Below, one piece after another: positions 56,309 through 63,790 of a stretch of 64,000 nucleotides of DNA; the stretch's first letter is position 1, and each line of letters opens with the position of its first letter. The translations under genes and the position numbers were made by a program. The DNA lies in the NCBI GenBank assembly GCA_028752905.1, contig JAQNBH010000013.1, positions 22,767,477 through 22,831,476 of the forward strand, written 5' to 3'. Under the pieces are notes generated by a model. The model saw nothing but the letters and a program-made list of their open reading frames with translations. It did not search any database and had not been told where the DNA came from. This DNA comes from Cladorhizidae sp. MBARI D1340-BT2. Lineage: Eukaryota > Porifera > Demospongiae > Poecilosclerida > Cladorhizidae.

Positions 56309-57334
56309 TTAATTAGGGCAGTTATGAATTGTACTCTTACTTGATGCTAAACATGTTAGCTTCGTAGATTATCCACACTTCACTGAATAGACTTGATGTA
56401 TAGCTATTAAGATAGGACTCTCTAAGTGCTCTCTCTTGATACCAAACATCCATATATTCTGCACACTTCACTGTAATGGACTTGCAAGATAGGTATCTCT
56501 CAGTGTTCTCTATCTTGAGCTAAACATGTTAGCTTCATAGATTCTCCACACTTCACTGAATAGACTTGATATATAGCTCTAAAGGTAGGCCTCTCTCTGT
56601 TCTCTCTCTTGATACCAAACATCCGTATATTCTGCATACATAGAATCACAAGATAGGTTTCTCTATGTGTTCTCTATCTTGATGCTAAACAGGTTAGCTT
56701 CATAGATTCTCCACACTTCACTGTATAAACTTGATATACAGCTATTAAGATAGGTCTCTCCCTGTGCTCTCTGTTGATATCAAACATCCATAATATTCTG
56801 CACACTTCACTGTAATGGACTTGATATGATTCGAATGATAGGTTTCATTATGTGTTCTCTATCTTGATATTTGCCCTAATTTGGTCTATATGTTTCTCAT
56901 TTCCCCCCCAAAAATCTTGTTATTTTGCCGTAAAGCTCATAACTTTTCTACACTTTATCCAAAAAAGATAATTTTTATATCACCGGATAGCCCTTCTAAT
57001 TATCTGTCTTTTGTACGTGCCAAAATTTTGAGTACTCTAAGTATTAGCAAGTTATGGTGATTTGAAGTGGTAAGGTTTGCGATCTTTCCTGGCGTTTTCC
57101 AGTTGCCAAAGCGGTGGCCTGCCAGTGAAAAACCACTACATTTATTGATAATCTGTTGACATGTTGCAGATAAGGGCCTTCTCTATCAGTTGACAAAATC
57201 TGGGACTTTGGTCTTGTTAATTAGGGCAGTTATGAATTGTACTCTTACTTGATGCTAAACATGTTAGCTTCGTAGATTATCCACACTTCACTGAATAGAC
57301 TTGATGTATAGCTATTAACCGATTAACGGCGATA

Positions 57335-57394
57335 GACGCCAATTGGCGTCACGCCCTTGCGTGCTTTGAACGGCGGTAGACGCCAATTGGCGTC
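57335..57394. repeat. Paired subterminal palindromes, element 2
   Basis: The perfect palindrome GACGCCAATTGGCGTC occurs at 57335-57350 and 57379-57394, each within a longer GGCGRTA...CA context, with starts 44 bp apart. The first starts 16 bp from the element end (15 bp in element 1). The retrotransposon target site lies 4 bp after the second. Confidence 0.85.
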
Positions 57395-57398
57395 ATAC

Positions 57399-57589
57399 TG
57401 TGGCGAATCTGTTGGCAGCCCTTCTGACGACCACGTACTAGGTGGAAGTGACGTCAGGAGAACGAACTATATATAGAACAATGTCATGTGATTAATTAAG
57501 TCCGTCTTGTGCGATATTAAAGTTGTCTCTTTTGTCGTGTCTATGAAAAAGAATAAAGTTAGTCTCGTAAACGTTTTACCCCGACTACA
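57399..57589 (+). repeat. 5' LTR (191 bp)
   Basis: Runs TGTGGCGAATC to CCGACTACA and matches 61530-61720 base for base as read. It is short for the group. It contains a perfect CRE-type palindrome, a TATA box and AATAAA (57552-57557). Confidence 0.97.
57449..57475 (+). promoter_or_regulatory. Retrotransposon promoter: CRE palindrome and TATA box
   Basis: TGACGTCA at 57449-57456 is the full consensus of the CREB/ATF site. TATATATA at 57468-57475 lies 11 bp after it. A start about 25-30 bp downstream (around 57500) would give a short R region ending after AATAAA at 57552. The assignment is by motif only. Confidence 0.6.
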
Positions 57590-57590
57590 G

Positions 57591-57605
57591 TGGTGACCCC
57601 GACGT
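57591..57605 (+). other. Primer binding site, tRNA-Trp type
   Basis: TGGTGACCCCGACGT begins one base after the 5' LTR. It is complementary to the CCA end and acceptor stem of metazoan tRNA-Trp as I know that sequence, over 15 bases. This is the primer reported for CsRn1-clade elements. Confidence 0.8.
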
Positions 57606-57624
57606 CCGACTCTCGAGAACTCCC

Positions 57625-58314
57625 ATGGCACACCCTTTGGGAGACATCAGCGCTGTATCCCTGAGAATCCCACCGTTCTACATCAACAACCCCACCATGT
57701 GGTTCCGCCAGGTAGAAGCACAATTCGCGGCACGGGCGACGCCTATAACAGCCGACGAAACAAAGTTTTCTTATGTCCTAGCAGCCCTTGATGAACAGAC
57801 AGCATGCCTAATGGAGTATGAGATAAACGGACTACAAGTGGGCATTAAGTTTGAACAGCTCAAAGCTGCCCTGACTCAAGAGTTTTCCCTAACCAGTGCA
57901 CAAAAGGCAAGGAAACTAGCTGCTTACACAACTCTTGACCCAGGTAAGAAGGCCTCCACAGTACTACGTGAGATGCGCACATTATCTGAGGATGCCGCCT
58001 CACAGCTTTTCTGGGAGAAATTCCGTTCCATTCTGCCCACACACGTACAACAAGCTTTAGTTGCAGGGACATATCCAACGGTACTGGAGTATGCCCTGGC
58101 AGCTGACAAAGTACTCGATATTCGCCCCCCACCTGACATATCCACAGTCTCATCAAAGCCGTCCCTTCACAAAGCTAGCCATCGTTACCATGAGAAGGAG
58201 GAACCTCCGACAGACATCTGTTTCTTTCATGCCAAATTTGGACTCAAAGCCCGGAAATGCAAGCCAGGCTGTTCGTTCAACCGACAGGGAAACGATCAAG
58301 CTGGCCGTCAGTAG
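57625..58314 (+). CDS. gag: Gag protein with CHCC zinc finger
   Basis: 229 residues; structural protein that packages the element RNA in cytoplasmic particles. The ATG at 57625 is the first after the primer site, in good context (CCCATGG). The N-terminal part (about residues 1-180) looks like the helical capsid-type region of retrotransposon Gag, with PFYINNPTMWFRQVEAQF near residues 17-34. Near the C-terminus is a single Cys/His box, C199-x2-H202-x9-C212-x3-C216. This is a CHCC pattern instead of the usual CCHC, typical of CsRn1 relatives. The frame ends with TAG at 58312-58314 and overlaps pol. A GGGAAAC heptamer at 58287-58293 falls in the correct phase for -1 slippage, so some ribosomes could continue into pol. 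Confidence 0.93.
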   Translation: MAHPLGDISAVSLRIPPFYINNPTMWFRQVEAQFAARATPITADETKFSYVLAALDEQTACLMEYEINGLQVGIKFEQLKAALTQEFSLTSAQKARKLAAYTTLDPGKKASTVLREMRTLSEDAASQLFWEKFRSILPTHVQQALVAGTYPTVLEYALAADKVLDIRPPPDISTVSSKPSLHKASHRYHEKEEPPTDICFFHAKFGLKARKCKPGCSFNRQGNDQAGRQ

Positions 58315-61300
58315 CGCCCACAGCTAGCAAATTTTTCCATTGCGCCAACACTCATGCACCCCACACCAACCCCAAACAATTATCAAAGGGCTCTGTCTAT
58401 GCTCTCTCTACATCAACCAACACCGCACCTCTCCTCTATATTACCGATAATCATTCTGGTAGGAGGTTCCTAGTAGATTGTGGTGCCACAGTCAGTGTGT
58501 TTCCTGCATCTTCGTTGGACCAACGCACACGCACACCAACAACACCTCTCATCGCAGCCAATGGCTCAAACATTGCAACATTTGGCATGCGAGAGATTCC
58601 CCTCGACTTGGGCTTCCGAAAAACGTCATGGACCTTCAGATTGGCTGATGTGACTAATCCCATTCTGGGACTGGATTTCCTTGCAAACAAACATCTGGCT
58701 ATCGATTTTCATACCCGTCGACTCTTCGACATCACATGCCGTACTGGAATGATAGCCAGCCAAACCAAAACCTGTGGTGCTATCCTCCAGGTTGACGCAG
58801 CCAACGAGTGGAGAAACATCCTAGCAGAATTTTCCTCCATCCTTACACCAAATTTTCATTCTCCAACTGTTCCCCATGGGGTGGAACACCATATTATCAC
58901 CTCAGGACCACCGGTACGCTCACGTGCACGCCGCCTCTCCCCTGACAAATTGGCAATCGCCAAGGCGGAGTTCACAGCAATGGAAGAAGCGGGTATCGTT
59001 CAACGCTCATCCAGCCCATGGGCTTCCCCTCTACATCTCACACCAAAACCAAACGGTGGTTGGCGGCCCTGTGGGGATTTCCGTAGACTTAACGGCTGCA
59101 CTAGAGATGACAGCTATCCTGTTCCTCATGTCCAGGACTTTAACTCTAATCTTGAGGGATGTTCTATCTTCAGCAAGATTGACCTGGTCAAAGGATATCA
59201 CCAGATCCCAGTAACACCAAAGGACGTCTGCAAAACAGCTGTAATCACTCCATTCGGACTCTACGAATTTCTCCGCATGCCTTTCGGTCTGTCCAACGCT
59301 GGGCAATCCTTCCAGAGGCTCATGGACCACATCTTACGTGACGTACCATGTGCCTTTGTCTACCTGGATGACATCTTAGTAGCCAGCAAAACAACTTCAC
59401 AGCACCAGGACCACTTACGTCAAGTCTTCCGTATATTAAAAGATAACGGCCTAGTGATTAACCCGCACAAATGTGAATTCGGCCAACCATCGCTCACCTT
59501 TCTAGGACACACCATTACTGCCGATGGAATTACACCCCCCTCAACAAGAGTCGATACCATCCGAGAATTACCCATGCCATCTACAGTCAAGCAGTTACAG
59601 GAATTCCTGGGAGCAATCAACTATTACCATCGGTTTTTGCCAGAAGCAGCATCAGTCCTACGCCCACTCCATGAAGCGCTTCATGGTCGACCAAAGAAGC
59701 TTCAGTGGGGAAAAGAACAAGCAAGAGCCTTTTCCGAGGCAAAAGAGATGCTTGCCAATGCTACTATCCTTGTTCATCCACAAGCAACTGCCTTCACCTC
59801 TGTAGCCACGGATGCATCTGACACTGCTGTTGGAGCCAGCCTTGAACAGTGGATCAATGGTCACTGGAAGCCACTGGCATTCTTCTCGCGGAAATTATCC
59901 ACAGCTGAGCGCAAATACTCTGCCTTTGATCGCGAATTACTGGCTATATATCTTGCAGTGAAACATTTTCGGTATTTCATTGAGGGTCGTTCTTTCACAA
60001 TTTTTACTGACCACAAACCCCTTGTCTCAGCAATGGCAACAGCAGCTGACAGGTCCCCCAGGCAGTCTCGTCACCTCTCCTTCATTGCCGAGTTCTCTAC
60101 AGACATCCGACACCGTGCAGGAAAAGACAATGTAGTAGCAGACGCCCTGTCACGGATTTGCACAGAGATCAATGCTGTGATTTCATCCCCTATCAACTTC
60201 CCAGAAATGGCCTCTGATCAGAACACAGATAGCGAGGCAACAGCATACTGCCACAAGCAAGACACCGGTTTGCACCTATCAGATATTCAACTTGAAGGGA
60301 CGACCTTACTCTGTGATATCAGCCAGGGTAGACCAAGACCATTCGTACCTACAACATGGAGACACAGAATCTTTGACGCTATCCATGGTCTCTCACACCC
60401 CTCTGGAACAACCACACGTAAACTCGTAGCAGCAAGATTTGTATGGCCAAAGATGAGTAAGGACATTACCAGGTGGTGCAAGGAGTGCCTTGACTGCCAA
60501 TCGTCTAAGGTCCATCGTCATGTCCACACACCACTTCAAGACATGACAGAACCTGACCACCGCTTTGATGCCCTTCATGTCGACATTGTTGGACCCCTTC
60601 CTACGTCGGGTGGATTCTCTTACCTTTTCACAGTGATCGATCGATTCACTAGATGGGTGGAAGCTATTCCAATGACCGATTCAACTACACCGTCATGTGC
60701 ACGTGCACTTTTCAACACCTGGATCTCACGTTTTGGAGTACCATCGAACATCACGTCGGACCGAGGACCTCAGTTTACATCCACCTTGTGGGCACAACTT
60801 AATCAGTTAATGGGGACCAACCATGTGACCACTACTGCATACCACCCCCAGTCTAATGGAATGGTGGAGAGATTCCACCGTCAGCTGAAGGCATCTCTGA
60901 TGTCGAGACTTGGAAATTCCCCAGCATGGATAGACGAGTTACCAGTGGTTCTCCTTGGTATTCGAACGGCAGTCAAGGAAGACAGTAACAGCTCAGCTGC
61001 AGAACTGGTCTACGGGACGACCCTTCGTCTCCCAGGAGAGTTCTTCGAGAAGTCAGATGACACTGACTACCGCCCACAGGCATTTCTTCCCATCCTGAGA
61101 GCGGCAATGGATAACCTACATTCTCTCCCAGGAACTCGACATGGCACTCGAGCCTCTGACATTCCACAAGCTCTGACCTCGTGTGAGTTTGTCTGGGTCC
61201 GCAGGGATTCCCACCGGAAGCCGTTACAGCGACCATATACTGGGCCCTTCCGGGTGTTAAACAAATTTGACAAGTTCTTTACCCTCGCATTGGGAAACAA

Positions 61301-61607
61301 GATTGAGAATGTCTCCCTTGATCGCCTTAAACCTGCACATCAGGAGAACCTTGGTGTGTCTCGGGAACCCTCGAACCTTCGCCCTGAGGCTCCAATATTT
61401 CAACCAGCAACAATGTCACATTCCCCTACACGGCTACCAATAAAGATCCAATCTACACATCCGGTCTACCATATTCAGCCACCACTGACGCTACCTTCTA
61501 ACGTGGTGTCCACCACTGGGAGGGAGTCCTGTGGCGAATCTGTTGGCAGCCCTTCTGACGACCACGTACTAGGTGGAAGTGACGTCAGGAGAACGAACTA
61601 TATATAG
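58257..61607 (+). CDS. pol: Pol polyprotein: protease, reverse transcriptase, RNase H, integrase
   Basis: An uninterrupted frame in -1 relative to gag; the first ATG is at 58257, but expression probably depends on frameshifting near codon 11, so residues here count from that ATG. The protease active site is D74-C-G-A instead of the common DTGA or DSGA, with the ILG flap partner at 136-138. Reverse transcriptase has D309 (KIDLVKGYHQI) and the YLDD box at 369-372. RNase H has D519, E560, D585 and D629. Integrase has an HHCC finger (H710, H714, C744, C747), a catalytic triad D776, D835, E871 with the D,D35E spacing, and a GPY/F-type module (PYTGPF, 993-998). No chromodomain is visible. The C-terminal tail crosses the 3' LTR boundary, and the stop at 61605 lies inside the LTR, overlapping its TATA box. 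All catalytic residues are present. Confidence 0.95.
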   Translation: MQARLFVQPTGKRSSWPSVAPTASKFFHCANTHAPHTNPKQLSKGSVYALSTSTNTAPLLYITDNHSGRRFLVDCGATVSVFPASSLDQRTRTPTTPLIAANGSNIATFGMREIPLDLGFRKTSWTFRLADVTNPILGLDFLANKHLAIDFHTRRLFDITCRTGMIASQTKTCGAILQVDAANEWRNILAEFSSILTPNFHSPTVPHGVEHHIITSGPPVRSRARRLSPDKLAIAKAEFTAMEEAGIVQRSSSPWASPLHLTPKPNGGWRPCGDFRRLNGCTRDDSYPVPHVQDFNSNLEGCSIFSKIDLVKGYHQIPVTPKDVCKTAVITPFGLYEFLRMPFGLSNAGQSFQRLMDHILRDVPCAFVYLDDILVASKTTSQHQDHLRQVFRILKDNGLVINPHKCEFGQPSLTFLGHTITADGITPPSTRVDTIRELPMPSTVKQLQEFLGAINYYHRFLPEAASVLRPLHEALHGRPKKLQWGKEQARAFSEAKEMLANATILVHPQATAFTSVATDASDTAVGASLEQWINGHWKPLAFFSRKLSTAERKYSAFDRELLAIYLAVKHFRYFIEGRSFTIFTDHKPLVSAMATAADRSPRQSRHLSFIAEFSTDIRHRAGKDNVVADALSRICTEINAVISSPINFPEMASDQNTDSEATAYCHKQDTGLHLSDIQLEGTTLLCDISQGRPRPFVPTTWRHRIFDAIHGLSHPSGTTTRKLVAARFVWPKMSKDITRWCKECLDCQSSKVHRHVHTPLQDMTEPDHRFDALHVDIVGPLPTSGGFSYLFTVIDRFTRWVEAIPMTDSTTPSCARALFNTWISRFGVPSNITSDRGPQFTSTLWAQLNQLMGTNHVTTTAYHPQSNGMVERFHRQLKASLMSRLGNSPAWIDELPVVLLGIRTAVKEDSNSSAAELVYGTTLRLPGEFFEKSDDTDYRPQAFLPILRAAMDNLHSLPGTRHGTRASDIPQALTSCEFVWVRRDSHRKPLQRPYTGPFRVLNKFDKFFTLALGNKIENVSLDRLKPAHQENLGVSREPSNLRPEAPIFQPATMSHSPTRLPIKIQSTHPVYHIQPPLTLPSNVVSTTGRESCGESVGSPSDDHVLGGSDVRRTNYI
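58287..58325 (+). promoter_or_regulatory. Candidate -1 ribosomal frameshift signal between gag and pol
   Basis: GGGAAAC at 58287-58293 reads as G-GGA-AAC in the gag frame, the canonical X-XXY-YYZ phase; slipping back one base gives GGG-AAA, codons 11-12 of pol. After a 5-base spacer, AGCTGG (58299-58304) can pair with CC-A-CAGCT (58318-58325) with one bulged A, a possible stimulatory stem. The gag stop follows 18 bases after the heptamer. Confidence 0.7.
61518..61526 (+). other. Polypurine tract
   Basis: GGGAGGGAG three bases before the 3' LTR, the expected position of the plus-strand primer. It lies inside the pol frame. Confidence 0.7.
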
Positions 61608-61720
61608 AACAATGTCATGTGATTAATTAAGTCCGTCTTGTGCGATATTAAAGTTGTCTCTTTTGTCGTGTCTATGAAAAAGAATAAAGTTAGTCTCGTA
61701 AACGTTTTACCCCGACTACA
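61530..61720 (+). repeat. 3' LTR (191 bp)
   Basis: Same sequence as the 5' LTR. AATAAA at 61683-61688 would serve as the poly(A) signal. The pol stop codon (61605-61607) overlaps the TATA box copy at 61599-61606. It is followed by ATAC. Confidence 0.97.
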
Positions 61721-61724
61721 ATAC

Positions 61725-61927
61725 CAAGCAGCCTTTTTATTCGCGCGATCGGCTAGCTGTCTTACTCTTTACGAAGGATCCATTGCTGCGATACTGCTCT
61801 ATAACACTGTAAGTTCATGATAGTGCCTTTATTATATAGGACTTACTATAACATTTTTTTAGAAAACTTGAAAACAATTATGACTTATACATATTTATAC
61901 ATAATTATTAAAAATAGGATAACTATA
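61725..61927 (+). other. Element 2 leader with possible short 5' UTR intron
   Basis: Leader of the element 2 gene. A 54 bp segment at 61809-61862 has GTAAGT at its start, CTTACTATAAC resembling a branch site, a T run and a final AG, so it could be a 5' UTR intron. An in-frame ATG at 61880 lies upstream of the chosen start and would add 16 residues. Confidence 0.45.
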
Positions 61928-61944
61928 ATGGCAAAAAGAGAATG
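61906..61944 (+). repeat. 39 bp inverted repeat, left copy (spans the element 2 start codon)
   Basis: Perfect inverted match to 62906-62944. It covers the end of the leader and the first codons (ATGGCAAAAAGAGAATG) of the element 2 gene. Confidence 0.93.
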
Positions 61945-62045
61945 TTTGTCTTTGGAGGAGGTCCTCAAGGCATTGGATGGAGATGGGGACTTGGATGAGC
62001 CATTTGCAGATGGAAGTGATGAGGAATTTGAAGGCCTGCAGGAAG

Positions 62046-62133
62046 GTAAGGAAATTTTAGTGAACAAATGTTGAATAATATAATAAAAAATATATATAAA
62101 ATAATTATATATATATATAATATATATATTTAG
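62046..62133 (+). other. Predicted intron in the element 2 gene
   Basis: AAG|GTAAGG donor and TATTTAG acceptor; the interior is largely an AT dinucleotide-rich tract (about 62075-62130). Removing it restores one open frame between the two acidic segments. Confidence 0.6.
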
Positions 62134-62355
62134 ACATGGAAGAGGAAGATGCTCATTCCTTCGCGATACCTGCCGCATTACACAAGACACCTTTACCCTA
62201 CCCATCGACCCAAATGAATGCCGCTTTTACCACACCCATCTCAGTAAAAGACTCCGTGGTTGCTTCCACATCAGACTCTGTAAACACTACTGCTACCTGC
62301 CACCTTTTACCACCATCGCTATCGACAACATGCACTTCCATATCTACTTCAGTAT

Positions 62356-62425
62356 ATCGACCACACCCCAGCCTCAAACCACACCAGTATCAACCACACC
62401 CCAGCCTCAAACCACATCGGTATTG
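62356..62425 (+). repeat. 33 bp tandem duplication in element 2 exon 2
   Basis: CACCCCAGCCTCAAACCACA occurs twice, 33 bp apart, in a Pro/Thr-coding stretch. Diverged related copies (CAACCAACATCAG and similar) continue to about 62530. Confidence 0.7.
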
Positions 62426-62664
62426 ACCACAATGACTTCCACACTCCTGCCTCTACCTACATCAGAATCAACCAACATCAGAATCAACCACACCCATGCC
62501 TCAACCAACATCAGTATCAACCACACCTACTTACACACCCCAGCCCCAACTCAACATTATACCAACTCAACAACAAATCCAACCATCACCCTCTTTCATT
62601 CCTTCCACTGCCACCTGCTCAGCCTTGCCATCCACTGTCTCTTCCACACAGACATTGCCTCCAA

Positions 62665-62879
62665 AGCACCTCCTGCACTCACTCACTCACCAGCACCTCC
62701 TACACTCACTCACTCACCAGCACCTCCTACACTCACTCACTCACCAGCACCTCCTACACTCACCAGCACCTCCTGCACTCACTCACTCACCAGCACCTCC
62801 TGCACTCACTCACCAGCACCTCCTACACTCACTCACTCACCAGCACCTCCTGCACTCACTCACTCACCAGCACCTCCTA
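62665..62879 (+). repeat. CAGCACCTCC / CACTCACTCAC minisatellite, element 2
   Basis: About nine copies of a 27 bp unit, with shortened 23 and 19 bp versions, built of CAGCACCTCCT plus a varying number of CACT repeats. Two reading frames stay open across it. Since the shorter units shift the frame, the openness reflects composition and not selection. Confidence 0.85.
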
Positions 62880-62905
62880 AGAATCAAGAATATATAAATA
62901 TAGTG

Positions 62906-62944
62906 CATTCTCTTTTTGCCATTATAGTTATCCTATTTTTAATA
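62906..62944 (-). repeat. 39 bp inverted repeat, right copy
   Basis: Exact reverse complement of 61906-61944, placed after the minisatellite and 1 bp before the captured satellite piece. It is a fragment with no coding role, evidently copied from the gene start. Confidence 0.93.
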
Positions 62945-62945
62945 T

Positions 62946-63036
62946 AGTGCTCTTTCTTGATACCAAACATCCATATATTCTGCACACTTCACTGTAATGG
63001 ACTTGCAAGATAGGTATCTCTCAGTGTTCTCTATCT
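62946..63036 (+). repeat. Satellite fragment captured inside element 2
   Basis: 91 bp matching the satellite from AGTGCTCT (end of A1) through B1 to CTCTATCT with one substitution (T at 62954). The same unit region also follows element 2 at about 63812, so this is an extra copy within the transposon, same orientation. Confidence 0.92.
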
Positions 63037-63790
63037 GGAATCGCGAGCACCCACGATCTATTGTGGCACAAAAACAAATTATAGTCCTGTTATTGGAATA
63101 TAACCTTCTCTCTCCTATGTACCAATGTACTACATTTTATTCATATAAAATGATATGTAATACCTGTGAGAAAGTGGCAAATTCAAGTTGCTTCATGGTT
63201 CAGGGGGTTAGGGTTTCTTGTTTCAGCTCCACTGCTCTCTCCTTTTCATGCCCACCCATGGGGGTGATGGTAGGTTAGCAGGACATTGTATTGGGACTTG
63301 ACAGGCAAAGAACCTATGGATGCACGTACAATATTCAGTATCATACCTAGAGTTCAACTTAGCTAAGCTAGCAGCTACGCGTTCCAAATATTAAAATTAT
63401 TTATACCTTACCTTTCTTTGTCCATTGCTAGCGCGTGGGGTCATCTTCTGTCCAGGAGCTTCCAAGGCTCAGGCAAGTGTAACTGGACACGCCATCGAAA
63501 GTTTCTGAAGAATCAAAGAACTCCGATCTTTAGCTGAACGCTCGATTATACTCTTTGGTCCTCGAAATTTGTTATCCACAGCGGGCACAAAAGCTGGCAA
63601 GACTAACTTCTTTTGTAATCAGGTAGCCAAGGACACGCTTTCTCTTCAGGCAATATACCGCTAAGGCTGAAAAGCCCTCAAGACAAAGATCTAGCACGTT
63701 TTGTTTGGTACTCGCCACACCCTAAGGTCACATGAAAAAGGTTCCGCGTCACGCGGTACAATTGAATTAATTAATACCGCGTATAATCGG
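63037..63790. other. Element 2 right arm, unidentified sequence
   Basis: Unique sequence of mixed composition with no recognised domain on either strand. The minus strand has a 49-codon stop-free stretch (63618-63472, stop at 63469-63471), and further along that strand an ATG followed by a GTAAGG donor-like site (near 63415); neither is convincing. Near the end are CCGCGTCACGCGG (63744-63756) and inverted ACGCGGTA/TACCGCGT arms (63751-63758, 63775-63782), probably part of the right transposon end. Confidence 0.5.

Larger units (their letters stand above)
8341..57318. repeat. Satellite array, main segment (~49 kb)
   Basis: Continuous tandem array. Marker positions (unit ends) are 9249, 10156, 11064, 11603, 12510, 13418, 14326, 15233, 16141, 16680, 17587, 18495, 19403, 20311, 21219, 22127, 23039, 23946, 24854, 25762, 26670, 27578, 28490, 29397, 30305, 31213, 32121, 33028, 33937, 34845, 35753, 36662, 37571, 38479, 39387, 40295, 41204, 42112, 43020, 43932, 44840, 45748, 46656, 47564, 48472, 49379, 50287, 51194, 51937, 52844, 53752, 54659, 55566, 56309 and 57217. 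Nearly all spacings are 907-909, with 912 for three ATTA-insertion units and 539 or 743 for four shortened units. All copies share one orientation. The last copy is interrupted at TTAA (57315-57318) by element 2. I see no gene anywhere in this segment. Confidence 0.97.
57399..61720 (+). mobile_element. Complete Ty3/gypsy LTR retrotransposon, CsRn1-like
   Basis: 4322 bp with 191 bp LTRs at both ends that I read as identical (TG...CA), flanked by the 4 bp duplication ATAC (57395-57398 and 61721-61724). Order: 5' LTR, primer site TGGTGACCCCGACGT, gag, pol (protease, reverse transcriptase, RNase H, integrase), a purine tract and the 3' LTR. The domain order with integrase last identifies Ty3/gypsy. 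The primer site complements the 3' end of metazoan tRNA-Trp, and the Gag finger is CHCC; both are traits described for the CsRn1 clade. There is no envelope gene. Both frames are uninterrupted and the LTRs match, so the copy is young and may be competent. It is richer in G+C than the surrounding satellite. Confidence 0.95.
61928..62426 (+). pseudogene. piggyBac-like transposase N-terminal region, two exons (truncated)
   Basis: Exon 1 (61928-62045) starts MAKRECLSLEEVLKALDG and is strongly acidic, with EPFADGSDEEFEGL. This matches the style of N-terminal tails of piggyBac-family transposases in invertebrates. GTAAGG at 62046 and TTTAG ending at 62133 bound an 88 bp AT-rich intron. Splicing joins G|AC as Asp and continues DMEEEDAHSFAIPAAL in exon 2 (62134-62426), about 136 residues in total. 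The second exon becomes Ser/Thr/Pro-rich, and the frame closes at a TGA at 62424. No DDE domain follows, so it is either a 3'-truncated transposase or a gene whose rest was replaced by repeats. Splicing is inferred from sequence only. Confidence 0.6.

Noticed and set aside
1..57318. Possible CRISPR-like array or other regularly spaced repeat system
   Set aside because: The period is ~908 bp with nearly identical whole units and no short repeat/unique spacer pattern; this is a eukaryotic satellite.
57860..58156. Minus-strand open frame opposite gag, and similar frames opposite pol
   Set aside because: Shadows of the + strand gag and pol genes; no domain or independent start context.
61607..61820. 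Envelope gene or further retroviral frame downstream of pol
   Set aside because: pol ends inside the 3' LTR and no space or frame for an envelope exists; the 60-codon frame at 61638 is LTR plus leader sequence.
62330..62947. 205-codon His/Pro/Thr-rich frame in element 2
   Set aside because: Runs through the minisatellite and into the inverted copy of the gene start; it starts in a different frame from the spliced acidic region and shows no domain.
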